Positions 23,391-35,525 of a DNA stretch of 64,000 bases are shown here, in pieces. Under the pieces are notes generated by a model. It saw only the letters and a program-made list of their open reading frames with translations. It was not told the origin of the DNA and searched no databases. Within the stretch, counting starts at the first letter, position 1; each line of letters starts with the position of its first letter. The stretch comes from Rhexocercosporidium sp. MPI-PUGE-AT-0058 (lineage: Eukaryota; Ascomycota; Leotiomycetes; Helotiales), in assembly GCA_020746875.1 (NCBI GenBank), contig JAGTJL010000001.1:2914001-2978000 (forward strand), given 5' to 3'. The position numbers and the translations under genes are program-made.

Positions 23391-25244
23391 ATGTCAAGCC
23401 CCTCAAATCCCTTCCTATTCGTGAACGAGACCAGCAATGCACCGACATACAAAGTTGGATATCGCCCTGACGTACGCTCACATATCCGTAAACACGTCGC
23501 AAGAGGTCTGAATAAAAGAAAACGCAGCCATGGTGACCAGCAAGTCGAGTTAGCTTCAGGGGAATCGGGCATGCAGCTTGCAAGTAGTTCGACAGGGGTG
23601 TATGATCCGCAATCGAGCCCAAGTTTATATTGTCAGGCTTGTGGGAGCTACTTCAACTCTTCATTCGCTCGGAGTCCTTCGGCGAATGAGAATCATATTC
23701 ATACGCCGAACCAGATGTGGAGAGCAGTGTTGGGGCTCAGTCCTCGTGAAGTACTCGGGTCTGGGAGGAATGATCCATTTCTAACTTCCGCTGAGATACC
23801 AGATCCTGGGTCACATGAGTTGATGGATCTCGGTGAGTGATTTGCTCTATTAAGGATCCTCAACTTTTTTACGGGACTTGAGAACTTTAAAGCTTATGGA
23901 CTTACGCTCGACAGCCGTGACGTATCTGATACCGGGCCTTATGCCCGACGACCACCCAAATCGCAGTTTAAGTCTTACCAGCACCTCATCCCGCACCTGG
24001 GTCTCCGCCGCCCTCGAACTCCCCTGCCTCTTTAACGCTATGCTAGTCGCATGTTCTCTTGAGCGGGACTTCTTGCGACATTCCACAGTCGAAGTAGAAT
24101 CACCATATATCCTCTCTAAGAAACTTATCGTGATCCAAAAACTGAACGAGTTCATCTCGGATCCGAAGAATGCTTCTCGCGATGAGGTCCTCCTTACGAT
24201 CCTCATCCTCGCATCGCATGAGAGGGTCGATGCTAAGGAAGAGCCGAATAAACCGTTCAATTCACCGCTGAAGACTATGCAGTGGTTGAATATGTATGGG
24301 AATTGCACTTATGCTCCAACCCATATGAAGGCGCTGTGTGATCTGGTGAATTTGAGGGGTGGACTGGAAGTTATAAAATTGCCATCTATGGCAGAGATGA
24401 TCGTGCTGTGAGTGAACCCACCCCAATGCTTCTCAGTGGGCAACTTTTGACGTAGAAAATGTGCAGAGGTGACACTATTTCCTCCTTGAATACATTCTCA
24501 AAACCCACTTTCGCTCCAATTCGTGTACATGAGGCATACATCGCTCTAGCTATGGAATGGGCGAAGACCTCACCACATCTACCTTCTCGAGTCTTGGCGA
24601 CATCTTTTGGTCGGTATGCTGAGTTTGGGATATCAGAACCGTTACTTGAAATTCTAGAGCCGTTGGGAATCACAGCTTGGGCTATTAGCTACCATCTTGA
24701 AGGAAAGCCAGCCGGACTAACGATCGGGGAGATGGGGAGAACGCGGACTGCCGTCATGAAACGACTGTTATTACTGCCTTCTGCTGAAGAAATGAGCATG
24801 ACATCCGCAGAATCAGAACGTCCCAATTTATACGAATGTTGCAGACTCACGGCGTTCATATTCAGCGTCGCAGTGACCTTCCCTATCCCAAACACATTCG
24901 ACGTGCTGCAACATTATGTGCGACTCCTCAAAGCGGCGATCGAAGACTCATGCGTCATGAGCTACGATGACGTTGGGGTCTCGGAGATTGTGCTTTGGAT
25001 ATTGACACTTGGAGGTATTGCGGCTTTGGATAAGCCTGAGAGAGCATGGTTTGCGGAGCAATTGTCTATAGTGAGAGAAAAGCTGAGGATCAATTGGCAT
25101 GATGCGACAAAAGACTTCGAGACGTTTCTCTGGCTTGAAAGCGCATGTGGTGCTGGTGGACTATTGCTATGGGAGGAGTCGAGTGCTCTTGTTTCGCCGG
25201 AATATATAGATACCCCTTGTCCTAGTTCAGTGCTGATAATTTAA
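23391..25244 (+). CDS. Fungal_trans_2-like (DUF3468-type) protein
   Basis: Exons 23391-23832, 23915-24407 and 24467-25244; introns of 82 and 59 nt; phases agree and give 570 aa. The N-terminus (PFLFVNET..., then KVGYRPDVRSHIRKHVARG and a basic KRKR stretch) is the layout seen in many Pezizomycotina proteins with a C-terminal Fungal_trans_2 region and no zinc cluster. The C-terminal 400 residues are helix-rich (LELPCLFNAMLVACSLERDFL, LYECCRLTAFIFSVAVTFP). No Zn2Cys6 cluster is present; a CQACGSYF pair near residue 84 is not enough for one. It is probably a regulator or a domesticated relative of one. Its 3' end is 57 bp from the convergent oxidase gene. Confidence 0.8.
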
Positions 25245-25301
25245 TGTTTAGAGACCTATTTCATTGGTTTCTACTATATCGCTAGTGCCTCTTCTCTAAA
25301 T

Positions 25302-26549
25302 CTACAGTTTCGACTTACTCGACAGAACCTCCTCAACTAACTCTACTACCCCCTCAGAACACCCATACGAACCCTGATACCCCCATCCACCATGCCCATA
25401 ATTATGCACAACCCACTGCCCACCCTCAATCCTCTCTTTCTCAAGTCTCACGCCACCCGTTCTCAGAGGTCTCAACCCCACACCATGCCTCACCACACTC
25501 AAAGCCTCAATGCCCTTCCCACCCGTCAACTCAGGGCACATCTCAACCGCTCTCTTCATAATCCGTAGCGCTTGATTAGGATCAGGCTGTGATTCCCAGT
25601 TCCCCTTCTGGTACGTACCACCCAGAATCGTACCACCGCCAGCCGCTCGCTGCATGATATACGAAACCTCATCGTCGCCATCGTCGGTCCCAGAGACGGT
25701 GAACATAGCCCCAGGAGTATTTCTTACAACGACGATTTGACCACGGCATGCAATGACGTTTTCATCCATGACACCGCCGAGTTTGGAGGCAAGCAAACCG
25801 GTGCAGTTGATGACGACGTCGGCTTTGCCCGAGGAATGTAGTGAGGCTGCTTCGTTGATGTGAGAGATTATGCCACGGTTGATGACCACGCCGTTCTTAA
25901 GACATTGAGATGCCAGGTACGGGAGGTAGATTGCCGTATTGATGCAGACAGATGTGAAGATTGTGCCGGAGTTTACCGAAGTAGGGAGTTCGGATGGAGA
26001 GAGGACGCGGAATTTGGGAAGTAGAGATGCGAACCAGGGTTTGGTGGATAGGAGTTCGTTGAACCATTGACCGGTTGTTGCTTGAGCGTCTTTGTTGCGG
26101 TTGTAGATTACTGCATCTATAGCTTTTACTTAGTGATAGTTGATTGGTATATGGAGAATGGCAAGGGTGAACCTTGGAAATGAATTCCGGCTTCTGGTAC
26201 GTCTTGGGCTAGACGAGCTAATTCAGGCCATGTATTCTTCTCCCAGCGATTATCTGATGCAGGAGAAACACTGTAAGTATTTGTTAGGAGACGATACACG
26301 TGATGGGTAGTGGCATGACTCACGGAAGATAATTTGCTCCAGCCCATGGTGAGGTATATTCGATATCATAATCACCTGGCATATGTTTCGCTACTATCGT
26401 GACTTTGTATTCTGGGTTCTTCGAAAGCAGTAGAGCAGTGGTGAGGCCCGACACGCCAGCACTGTGTGACATGTCAGTAAATCTCAGAAGAGGAAGCTAA
26501 TGAAGAGTGGCGAGAGTGTCACAAACCCGATAACGACAATGTTCGGCAT
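25302..26549 (-). CDS. D-amino-acid oxidase (FAD), peroxisomal
   Basis: Oxidative deamination of D-amino acids to 2-oxo acids, ammonia and H2O2. Exons 26527-26549, 26324-26461, 26173-26270 and 25302-26116; introns of 65, 53 and 56 nt; 357 aa, the usual DAAO length. The N-terminal FAD-binding motif GAGVSG lies at residues 8-13. The C-terminal DAO signature HNYGHGG...GYQGSYG lies around residues 324-338, and GVGLRPLR holds the conserved substrate-carboxylate Arg region. The last three residues, SKL, are a perfect PTS1 peroxisomal signal, which suits an H2O2-producing enzyme. D-aspartate oxidase belongs to the same family and cannot be excluded by eye. The first exon is only 23 nt and encodes the start of the FAD strand. 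Confidence 0.92.
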
Positions 26550-27334
26550 TATTGCTGTGATAAAAATGAAAGTTGTACAAGTGAAAGGAAGGGCATGGAA
26601 GTTCTAAAGGAAAATGAGGAACCTGAGGACTTCATATACGAGACCGAGTCAAACTCAGACAGCCACATCGTGCAAATATTGGCACGATCCCCACTTTTGG
26701 TGCGGAAAACCCGAAAAGCCCTTCATCCTTGGGCCGCTTGCCTCCCATTGGCAGAAAGAAAATCTGGCTGTCAACGACACACTATGAAGTAAGCTTGTTG
26801 AATATCGGAAATTATTCGCGGTTCTGGTCCGTTGGTACCCGTCGGTTGTTTGTTGTGCTGAGCCGAGAGTTAGGCTAGGGAAATAAATGACAGGTAACAT
26901 CTGACGAGCTGGTCTAAGACTGTGGTCGATAAGGAATTCCTTTTCACCAAAGATTTTACAGATTTAAGATTCACATATTGTATACAGATAGATAAATGTT
27001 CGGGAAAAGAGCGAAGTGAAAATAAATTCTCAAAAGACATAATAACATAATGCACAAGACTGTACAATTAGTACTTCGCTAATATTGCCTCTTTTTTCCA
27101 TAAAGCTGGCCCAACGACTGTGCGAGTTGGCATGTATCTGGACCGTCTCTAAGTCATCCTGCTTTATTACACCTCCCTCATTGGGTTTGTCATGGGCACC
27201 AAGATCAGGCTATCGTCATCATGTATGAAAGAGCAGACGAGCAGTAAAGATTATGTATCTGCCAATCTATCCTTTCTCAATGCTACAAGTATCACTTGGA
27301 GATCAATGCGAATTCCCTCTTCCCACATCGACAC
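26550..27334. other. Intergenic, no gene seen
   Basis: Promoter side of the oxidase gene and 3' flank of the next minus-strand ORF; nothing else recognised. Confidence 0.5.
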
Positions 27335-28072
27335 TCATCGAAAACAAGGAGACTTCGAACCCAGCGCCATCCGCCCAGATCTCGCCATCGGGAACTTCAC
27401 AGTCGGACAAGCTCCCTCATCATGTTCAAATTCGAAACTCGTAGCAGTTCTGTCTCTCCCCTTATAATCATACGTCGAGATAGTGCGATGGTGCTCATAA
27501 TTCTGGCCGCGTTGCGAGATGCTATCAAAGTCCTCATTCTCAGAGCCAGCTTCTTGCCATTCTTCAGGTGTGACGACCTCTCCAACTTGCTCGTCATCCA
27601 TGGTATCGCCATCTGAGACTTCGTTCATCATCTCATACTCCGCATTCTGGCTCTCCATCCAGCTGAAAACCCACGTGTTATCTCTCCAGCACATTCGACA
27701 GGTCTTGGTTTCGTCGAGTTGTCCTCTGCACTGATAGCACACGAAACTTTTGTGGGTGCTGATACCTTCACGGTTGTAATCGTCCCAGGCCCAGAATTTT
27801 TTGCAGGGATTGTTGCTGCTGAGTCTGAGACGCGTTATGACACTTATCGGGAAACCCTTTCCTGCCTTTCTCAATATCTGGGAGTGCTTAGGAGCGCAGT
27901 GGTCAAAGCTTCGTGATGGAGTAAAAGTGTAGCTTGGTCTGTGTTCTGGTGATCTTCCTCGCCAATCTTGGCGAGCGCGGTACGGATCCATGCTTGTCTG
28001 GAATGGCTTGGAGTTCAAGTGAAGGAATGTGTAATGAGAAGTCTGTGACATTGAGATCGAGAATATGCGCAT
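27335..28072 (-). CDS. Orphan 245-aa protein with CxxC pairs
   Basis: Single frame from an ATG at 28072; MDPYRARQDWRG, 27 codons downstream, is an alternative start. Family not recognised. A compact segment in the middle has CYQCRG, ten residues, then CRMCW, a spacing that could bind one zinc ion as a small ribbon or knuckle, flanked by aromatic residues (KKFWAWDDY, WRDNTWVFSW). The C-terminal third is acidic (NEVSDGDTMDDEQVGEVV) and probably disordered. No signal peptide or membrane helix. Length, ATG and ordered Cys motif favour a real gene, but undetected introns are possible. Confidence 0.5.
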   Translation of the reverse strand: MRIFSISMSQTSHYTFLHLNSKPFQTSMDPYRARQDWRGRSPEHRPSYTFTPSRSFDHCAPKHSQILRKAGKGFPISVITRLRLSSNNPCKKFWAWDDYNREGISTHKSFVCYQCRGQLDETKTCRMCWRDNTWVFSWMESQNAEYEMMNEVSDGDTMDDEQVGEVVTPEEWQEAGSENEDFDSISQRGQNYEHHRTISTYDYKGRDRTATSFEFEHDEGACPTVKFPMARSGRMALGSKSPCFR

Positions 28073-30310
28073 CTAGATTTTTAATTTTGGACTAGCAAGG
28101 CTACCGACGGCGAGCTAATTTGGAGAGTACCACAGTGCAGAAAAGCTTGCTTTGGAGTGAATATTAATGAATCACAGGAGGCGAGTAGAGTGAGCAGAAG
28201 AACCCATGCCATTACATTCATTGTAAGTTTTAAATCAATTATGAAGGGGGTGGATACAGAATGTATCGATTCCCTCAGGTTTTGGCGCTGGTGATGACGA
28301 AATTATCGCCAGCTTCACTTGACAAGATGGTAGGACTTGTGCATCGGTCGGAATATTTAAGATTCTGAATTCATACGTAGATAGGCCCAACTTAAGCCTG
28401 AGATCATTGAATAGGGCAAATTAGCCTCCAATTGTATTGTTTCGTTGAAATGAAGTTGGCAAAATTTACTCGTTTAAAATGTGGTCATGTGATATATACG
28501 CCTTGTCAATCGTCAGCATATTCTGATCCCTAGCGAATGGAGATACTAGTGTTGTAGAACTAAGTTCAAATATATCTCAAGGTCTTCTGCGCGAAACCCT
28601 CCTCCTTCTTGGCAGAGATACCTCATCGGTTTTGAGATCATTGATGTGATGTCTTTGTCTCATTTATAGGGCGATAATGCAGAGTGACAACGATTATTTC
28701 ACCGATTCAAATACGACTGGGTACAAATCACTAGGTTCCACAACTGGGCATCTTGAAAAACGCCCTGTGATCAGTTGTGACTCTGTATGATAGTATGAAT
28801 CTATGATTTGTGTGACTGATCTAATTAACAGTAATATTATTTCTCATTCTAATATCTGGTCCAATTTCCCGGAGCCCAAAATGTAGGTGCGACGATCTTC
28901 ATCGAAAAAATTCTATTTCCATGTGACATACATCACAGTCCAATCTCAAGTTCCGTCATCCTGTTCTCGCTTTCCCTGAAGCCGAGCAAATTATGGCAAT
29001 CGTCATGTTCATTCCTTCCCACCCTTTCTTCAGAGCTGGAAAAGTACGAGATCTAGTTGCGCGTTGATGCTCTCAAATTATTGTGCTAAATAGTCTCTGT
29101 CTCTGTAGGTCTCGAGGTGAATGGTCTAAGCCATGCTACTACAAGAGTCCCAGAATTCCGGTAAGCTAATTCAGATTGTGTGGATCTTGTTGTGGGTATG
29201 GTGATCGTAAATATTTGGTTCGACGCTAACCCTCGCTTATTTGCAATGTACTTAATTATTCATTCACACACGTCTTCCCCATCGAGGTGGCTTTAGTACC
29301 GATGCAACGGCTGAGGTAATTAAATACTGAGATATTTCTAAGTAATTCGTTCAGTATACAGAGCACGCCGATTGCCTGTTCCATAATTCACTATTTTCAA
29401 AATGTAGTCCCACCCCCACATGTTCCTGTGTGCCTGCCCCTCCGATTCTAATCCCATAGATTCACCGCACAAATTCTACGGTAGAAAAATTATGGACTCG
29501 GGTCGTTTCGAGCCTCTACCTAGTCTGCAGGGACATAGTGCTGAAATGCCTGGAAGCTGCGCCGCATCCGACGTAGAGGTCATGGAGTCTAGGTAGCCCA
29601 TCTAACTAATCCACTTTGAGATGTCAACCAGTGTTACAAAAATGTGGAAAAAGGGATGAGTCAGGGCAAGGACGTTCTAGAAACAGGAGCAGGTTGCATC
29701 ATAGCTTAGTACCAGATCTAAAGACAGAAAAAAGACAGACGGTTGATGGAGCTAGACGTTGTTTCCGCACGGGGATGGATATTCAGTTCAGCCTTATGTT
29801 GATACAGAGTGAAATGCTAATATATGGATGGAGGTGAATATAGGAAATATTTAATTCCAAGTGAAGATAAAATAGCCGCCTTGAGATGAATATCTGTTAA
29901 GATACTGTCTCGGCTTTCTCTGCTGCGACAAGGTCATATTTGGTGTGTCTGCCTGCACTGTGTGGTTTTCGGCTACAGATTAACGTTGTATGATGTCTCG
30001 CGAGCTTCTTTTTCAGCGTCAACACTGCAGCGCTCTGATCTCATACACTTCTCGCACTTTCTGGCTTCAACATAGCTCAACTCAAATTTTAACTACACCG
30101 GAATTTTAGGGTGAATGAAAATGCATAAATTCAGGAGTTCCCTCCTTGGAGCGCCATCGTCCTTTCCCATTACTATCACATACACATTCACAAAACCCTC
30201 AATTTTTCCAGCTTAATAGCCTCATAATTCACTTCCAGACATCTCAGATCCCTTCGCATACCTCAGATTCCTCACACACATCCTCAATCGAACCTCGAAA
30301 GCATCTCAAG
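28073..30310. other. 2.2-kb AT-leaning intergenic region
   Basis: Almost no frame above 60 codons on either strand between 28.1 and 29.6 kb, and no RNA gene recognised. The last 300 bp before 30311 is pyrimidine-rich and is the likely promoter/5' UTR of the OTU gene. Confidence 0.5.
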
Positions 30311-32646
30311 ATGTCTCGAGTCGATCAAGCTGCCTTCCCAGCCCTGGCTGGCCAAGGTCTCAAGATCGTCAACGTCAAAGGAGACGGTACGTAATCCCAC
30401 TGCCCTGTAGAACTTCAATCTTGTATTCTTTTGCGCGTCGAAATCACGCTTCTTGCTTTTTTTTGCTTTGTTGTCATGCTTTTTGCAGTCGTCGTTGCCG
30501 TTGTCGGCGTCGCCGTTGGGATTCGCACAGATTTCCACTAGCACCAGTGTGCGGACTGCGGACTGCATAATTCATTTTTTGAAATTATTTGTGGGAGATT
30601 TATTGTTTTATTAGTCTATGATGTATTTCGCCGAGTTACGAGCATGTGATGAGGGGCGTGACTATACTATCGTCACTTCCTTACCTCATCTCCGGCATTG
30701 TTGTGTTTCCGCTTCCGTTATGTCGTCAGCCACATGCGCATTTTCTTGACCTCATCCTCCTTGATCTCGCTGCTGTTATCCTTCCTGTTGTTGACCTTAT
30801 CATCGTCTCAACATGATATGGCAAACAGCATTCAGTCAAAGCTTCCATCTCTAGACATCGTCTTCAGTCAGGACTGGTGTCATCGTTCCTTCCTTGACAG
30901 ATTTTTCACTCTACTTCAACGTCATTCAACTTCAAGCTACTCAAGCATTCAACTTCACCTTACCCATACATGTCATCTCATTACATTCCTACTCCATAAT
31001 CTAGAGGGCTGAGTCATTGTGTCTTCCCATTACATCACTTCAACACTACATTTATTATGTCAGTATTTCTTCAATCATACATTTCATTATCAGATTGTTC
31101 ACAGCTTTGTGTCTCTTGCCAGGGCGGACGTTCTTTAATTTGCGCAATTACATCATATCCATAAATATTTGCGAGGACAAAATCTGATGCTTTTCTAGGC
31201 AACTGTCTCTTCCGCGCCCTTTCCGACCAGCTGTACGGACATCAAGAAAGGCACGAGAACATCCGTGCAAAAGTCGTCAACTACATGCGAGAAAATCCAA
31301 ACGACTTCAAGCCATTCGTCGAGGTCGGTGGTAGTCTTCGACACGCGCCAAAGCGCAGATGCACATCAAAAGGTTCTACCAAGGGACCTACCCAGGATGA
31401 GATCGACACCACCTGGGAACAATACCTTAAGGACATGGCCAAGTCAAGAACTTACGCAGATCAGCTTGAGGTCAGGGCTTTTGCAAAGGCCTACAACATT
31501 GACGTCCTGGTCCATGGGTCGGAGACAATCTACAATGTCCACATTACCGCCATGGACACACCCAACGCCGCTCCTCGCCGAATTATTCACATCGCAATCG
31601 TACGTTTCCCCTTGCATAATTTCCAAATTGATACTTTGTGCGAACTGCCTAAGTGGGCAGCTCGTCATCGTAGATGGTTCTGGGTGAGGGTTGAGCGCTT
31701 GGTATTTTACCTAAGCCAGCCCCTTTTCCCACAACCGAGAATCTCGCTTAATTGATTATTTTGCCTACGAATTGCAACTAACGTTCCACAGGCAGCCGAG
31801 CATTATCGATCGGTCCGGAACATCAACGATCCAGACAAGGGTCCAGTTATGACCCGAGTAAAGGGCATGGACCCCTTCAAGGTCCGTACGGCCAAGCACC
31901 TGGCCGGATGCGGATCGTCCTCGGTATCCGAGAAATTTGTTGGAGCATCTAGCGGAACTGTCTCGTCCACAAGCTTGGTGACTCCACCACCGGCAACAAG
32001 ACCTCCCCGGGACCCAGGGCTCGCATTCTTGTCAGAGGAGTCAGATTCCGAGGAAGAGAAGAAGCCGGTCAACAAGCCGGTCGACAAGCCAGCCAAGAAG
32101 CTGACCCCAAAATCTAAGCCAATCGTCAACAGACCGACCCTTGGATCCATCACCTCCTCCTCCGCCCTAGCCAGCAACTGTGACAGTCGACGTGCGCTAA
32201 AAATCGCCCCGGCTCTATCGTCAAGACTAACTCCCCTCAAGGATGAGGGACTTGGATTCTTGGACGCTTTCAGGGATGACTCCGAGGACGAGGACGAAAG
32301 CTGGAGTCCTGGCCTCCCAACAAAGAAGGCTCTAGCATCAACACCGGCAACACCTTCGTCGCCAACCAAGAAACGAAGGCCTATTGTTGGTCCAGCGGCG
32401 GGAGGACCAGCACCAGCACCAACCTCGTTGCCAGCAAAGAAACAAAAGTTCGTCGACGGGCTAACTCGGGCTCCAAGGTCAATAACAACTTCGGCAACCA
32501 CTAAGAGACGAATGCGTGCCGACCCTCCAAAGGCCACTCCACGTCCAACACCAATGCCGGAGCCGGACCCGGCACTTGCGTTCTTGGACGCCTTCGCTGA
32601 CGACCCCGACGACAAGGACGAAGACTGGCAACCTAGTTTTCGCTGA
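30311..32646 (+). CDS. OTU-family deubiquitinase (OTUD3-like)
   Basis: Cysteine protease that removes ubiquitin. Exons 30311-30386, 31199-31599 and 31792-32646; 443 aa. The OTU core begins at once: D25-G-N-C28 (KGDGNCLFRALSDQLYG) is the catalytic start, RTYADQLEVRAFAKAYNIDV is the conserved Q/E helix, and EHYRSVRN supplies the catalytic His163. Intron 1 is 812 nt and splits the GDG codon three residues before the catalytic Cys; intron 2 is 192 nt. The rest (about 230-443) is Pro/Lys/Ser-rich and acidic. It repeats a motif three times: DPGLAFLSEESDSEEE near 233, DEGLGFLDAFRDDSEDEDESW near 310 and DPALAFLDAFADDPDDKDEDW near 418, the last at the C-terminus. Substrate preference cannot be read from the sequence. 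Confidence 0.88.
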
Positions 32647-34692
32647 ACGTCGCGCTTCGCAGCCGACTTCACCGGAGTCGAGTTCACTAACCTCTGAAGG
32701 ACAAGCGTTGGATCTAGAACAATAGCAACCGCAACTGGAGACGGTGAACTTTGAAGTTATCGTAGTCTTTATGATTAGATGAGTAGGATGTCAAATGTTT
32801 TAGCGGGTCATTAGATTGAAATTAGCGACGGCCCTTCATGGTATAGGATGGAGCGGACAATCTGTATATTTCCTTTATTGGCGACGTTGGATTTGTTTGC
32901 TTTGATTGGAAACTTTGGTTGCGATACATCATGGCGATGGATTGTTCGATAACTGGGACGCAGAGACTCGCAGAGACAATTTTGTATTAGAATACCTAGC
33001 CATGGGACACTGGTGCTTCATTCCATCTGTTTTTGGGTGGAGTGAGGTTGCTCATAGGTGCCCTAGATGTGTCGTTCATTCTTACGAACTATTTTATGCA
33101 CTATGATACTTTGCAAATTGAAAAATTGTATCGTATGAATACTTCAAATCGATGCTTTCCCGCCTCTTGAGGCCTAGACACCTTGCCACATATTCTTGTC
33201 GCTGATGAGACATGAACCTATTCCCACGTCTCACACACTCAAGTTTTCCCCACGTTCGACTGCATCCTCTTACATCCTTTCCCTCCGCGATATCCATCTG
33301 ATAGAGGGCTGAATCTGAGGGGTTCATCCCTGCCCTCGCCACCGGGTTCCCGAGGTGTAAGCTCATCTCAAGTCCACCGTCCGCGCCTGCCTTCCCAAGA
33401 CTCTCCATTTCTAAACAAGATTTACTAATGCATCACAACTACCTGTCTTGATACCTCGCGGTTCCCGCACAAAGTTTCCAGGCTGCCTCCATTTTCCTTA
33501 TTTCCTTCCTTCCTTTTTTTCACGATACATGCGCACACTATTCTGCGACGGCTCAAACTTACCTTTCTTCTATCTCTCTTCATCATGCTTATTAGGGAGG
33601 CTAAGAATTATGATTTGCGAGCTTCACGAGATATTACTTCCACGTCTGTGTTTGTCTTCCTCGATATTACTGCTATCTTGGGCTAGTATTCTATTACTAA
33701 GACAGGCCCATCATGCCGGCGGTACTTTTGAAAATCAAGATCCGCACACCCATAATCACCATCAGCACTTCTCATATCATGACTCTCCATATACCGACGT
33801 CCCCAAATACAGGAAGGAGTTTGATCACTCCAGTCTTAAACACCAAATATTTAAATTCCCATAATCCAAGGCGGAACTTTTCTCATTTCCTCAGTTCACC
33901 TTGTGGCCCGCTTTCTCAGCACTATGCCCACCCCTCTCTGGATGAGGGTGAGGATGACCATGAAACTTTTTTTCTTTTCTCTTTTTCTTTTTCCTTTTTG
34001 AGACTCACTCAAGCTCCCAGTAAATGATTCACTCGTGGTGGCTCTAGGTGATGATTTCCGAGGCTAGTTTCTGGCGGTTGATGATGTGAGAAGGAAAGAT
34101 GATTGAAAGAAGTGTGATCATGTGGGGCAGAGGCTCCAATGCAATTTATGTCACTTGAAAGACTTACATTGGAGGCGAGCGTAGATTAATTTAGACAAGG
34201 CTTTTTAAGTGAGTCAGTGAGGCCAAAATATTTTGCAGTGAGTTTAGATGTGGATTTTATGGATCAGCAACGGGAAAAATAAAAAAGTGGGAGGATGATT
34301 AAAGGGAAGATAATAACATTAAGTTGAACCATGAACAACAGCCAGATCAATATTGGAATCTCGACATGACCATTTCCACTTCGTCTTTGGACCTGAGTAG
34401 TGCTGTTATAGCCCGAGCTGTGGGCGAGTTAAACCTGAGCTAGGCTGAGCAAGTGAGCCAAGGAGGTGAGCCCACGGTGGGTAGGGGTGACCGGCTTGGG
34501 TTCCTCGGCTACGACGGCTGCCGTGCTGGCTAAAATTGGCAAGAGTAAGGGAGATTCTTTCGGGGTCGATTTTGGATCCCTGTTCGCAAGAGCCGCACTG
34601 AACAAATTACCGAATATAGTTGGGCTGATGACTAGAAGGTTGTTAAGATCGGAGTTTGGAATCTTTAGGCATGAAAAGTAGAAGGTATATAC
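32647..34692. other. Intergenic, no gene seen
   Basis: 3' flank of the OTU gene, then 1.5 kb with only short frames and T-rich runs (near 33970). The + frames at 33448-34027 have no recognisable domain. Confidence 0.5.
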
Positions 34693-35525
34693 CTGGTTAC
34701 AGAGGTAGGCAATATGGTCCGCATTAGACTTTAATGTAGCCGTCCCGAGCTGGGGGAGCGTTCGAGCAATACCCATAGCGTAACGGTACTTCCCACGCAA
34801 CTAGTCTTCACATGTTGCCTATCTAGAATCAGTATGCCTCACAAACAAACACTTTGTATATACCTTTATCCGTTCAAAATGTGACGATGCGTCCTCAATT
34901 GTATCTAGCTCTCCTATTTGTTTATTGTACCGTGCTACTACACTCGAGAGGTCTTGATCTCCTTGTCCAAGATAGAACGCCCATGACCGATCGACATTAC
35001 AATTCACATTAAATTCCCACTTGATACAACAGAGGAGAAGGCAATCATGGACATTGAGTTGGGCAGCAATAACACGAAGGAGCTTTAGAGCAGGGTGAGA
35101 AAGTGTGATTGATGAACCGACGAGGATATCTGGCTGGACTTTCACCATCCAAAGTTCTTCCAGTGCAATACAGGCAACTTCAAGGATATCATGCTCTGGC
35201 AGTGGTGTCAATATTAGTTTGATTTCCTAAATGCGTCAGCATGTTGCCACGCGTATAGTGAGTCAGAGATGCCCACCAACATCTCTTAAACCTGTATGGT
35301 GGCTCCGAAAACAGGATGTAGAATGAGGTCAGCGCGCCCTTTCGAAGCAAACACTGGTTGTCTTGAATACGAAGGAGAAAGGGATAACAAAGATGCTGTA
35401 AAAGAAGAGGAGGAAGATATTGTAGATGTGGGAGATTGGTGATGTCTGAGGTGTAGGCTCGATCGATTGCGGGAAAGATCACAAGATACACTAAAGTACG
35501 GATCTTCGTGGATACCAGGGCTCAT
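34693..35525 (-). pseudogene. Multi-exon gene remnant with in-frame TAG
   Basis: Exons 35292-35525 and 35226-34864 join in phase 0 across a clean 65-nt GT-AG intron. The joined product runs from MSPGIHEDPY to ASSHFERIK and reads like a folded protein (ILEVACIALEELWMVKVQ, HPALKLLRVIAAQLNVHDC). A third exon from 34818 gives six codons to a TAG (34801-34803). Beyond the TAG the same frame continues with protein-like sequence (LRGKYRYAMGIARTLPQL) to a donor at 34692. This fits a nonsense mutation (CAG to TAG, a CpA to TpA change as RIP makes) in a once longer gene. The frame also continues upstream of the ATG, so the 5' end is probably missing. The family is not recognised; a fungal transcription-factor tail is one possibility. 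If the TAG is the true stop, it is a 204-aa gene. Confidence 0.35.

Noticed and set aside
30698..31012. 104-codon + frame inside the OTU gene intron 1
   Set aside because: Low-complexity Leu/Ser composition and no domain; the interval is removed as an intron by good splice sites that restore the OTU motif.
31674..31683. Possible 10-nt microexon in OTU intron 2
   Set aside because: Flanked by TAG and GTGAGG, but its length would shift the frame; direct splicing 31599 to 31792 keeps IHIAI-AAEHYRSVRN in frame.
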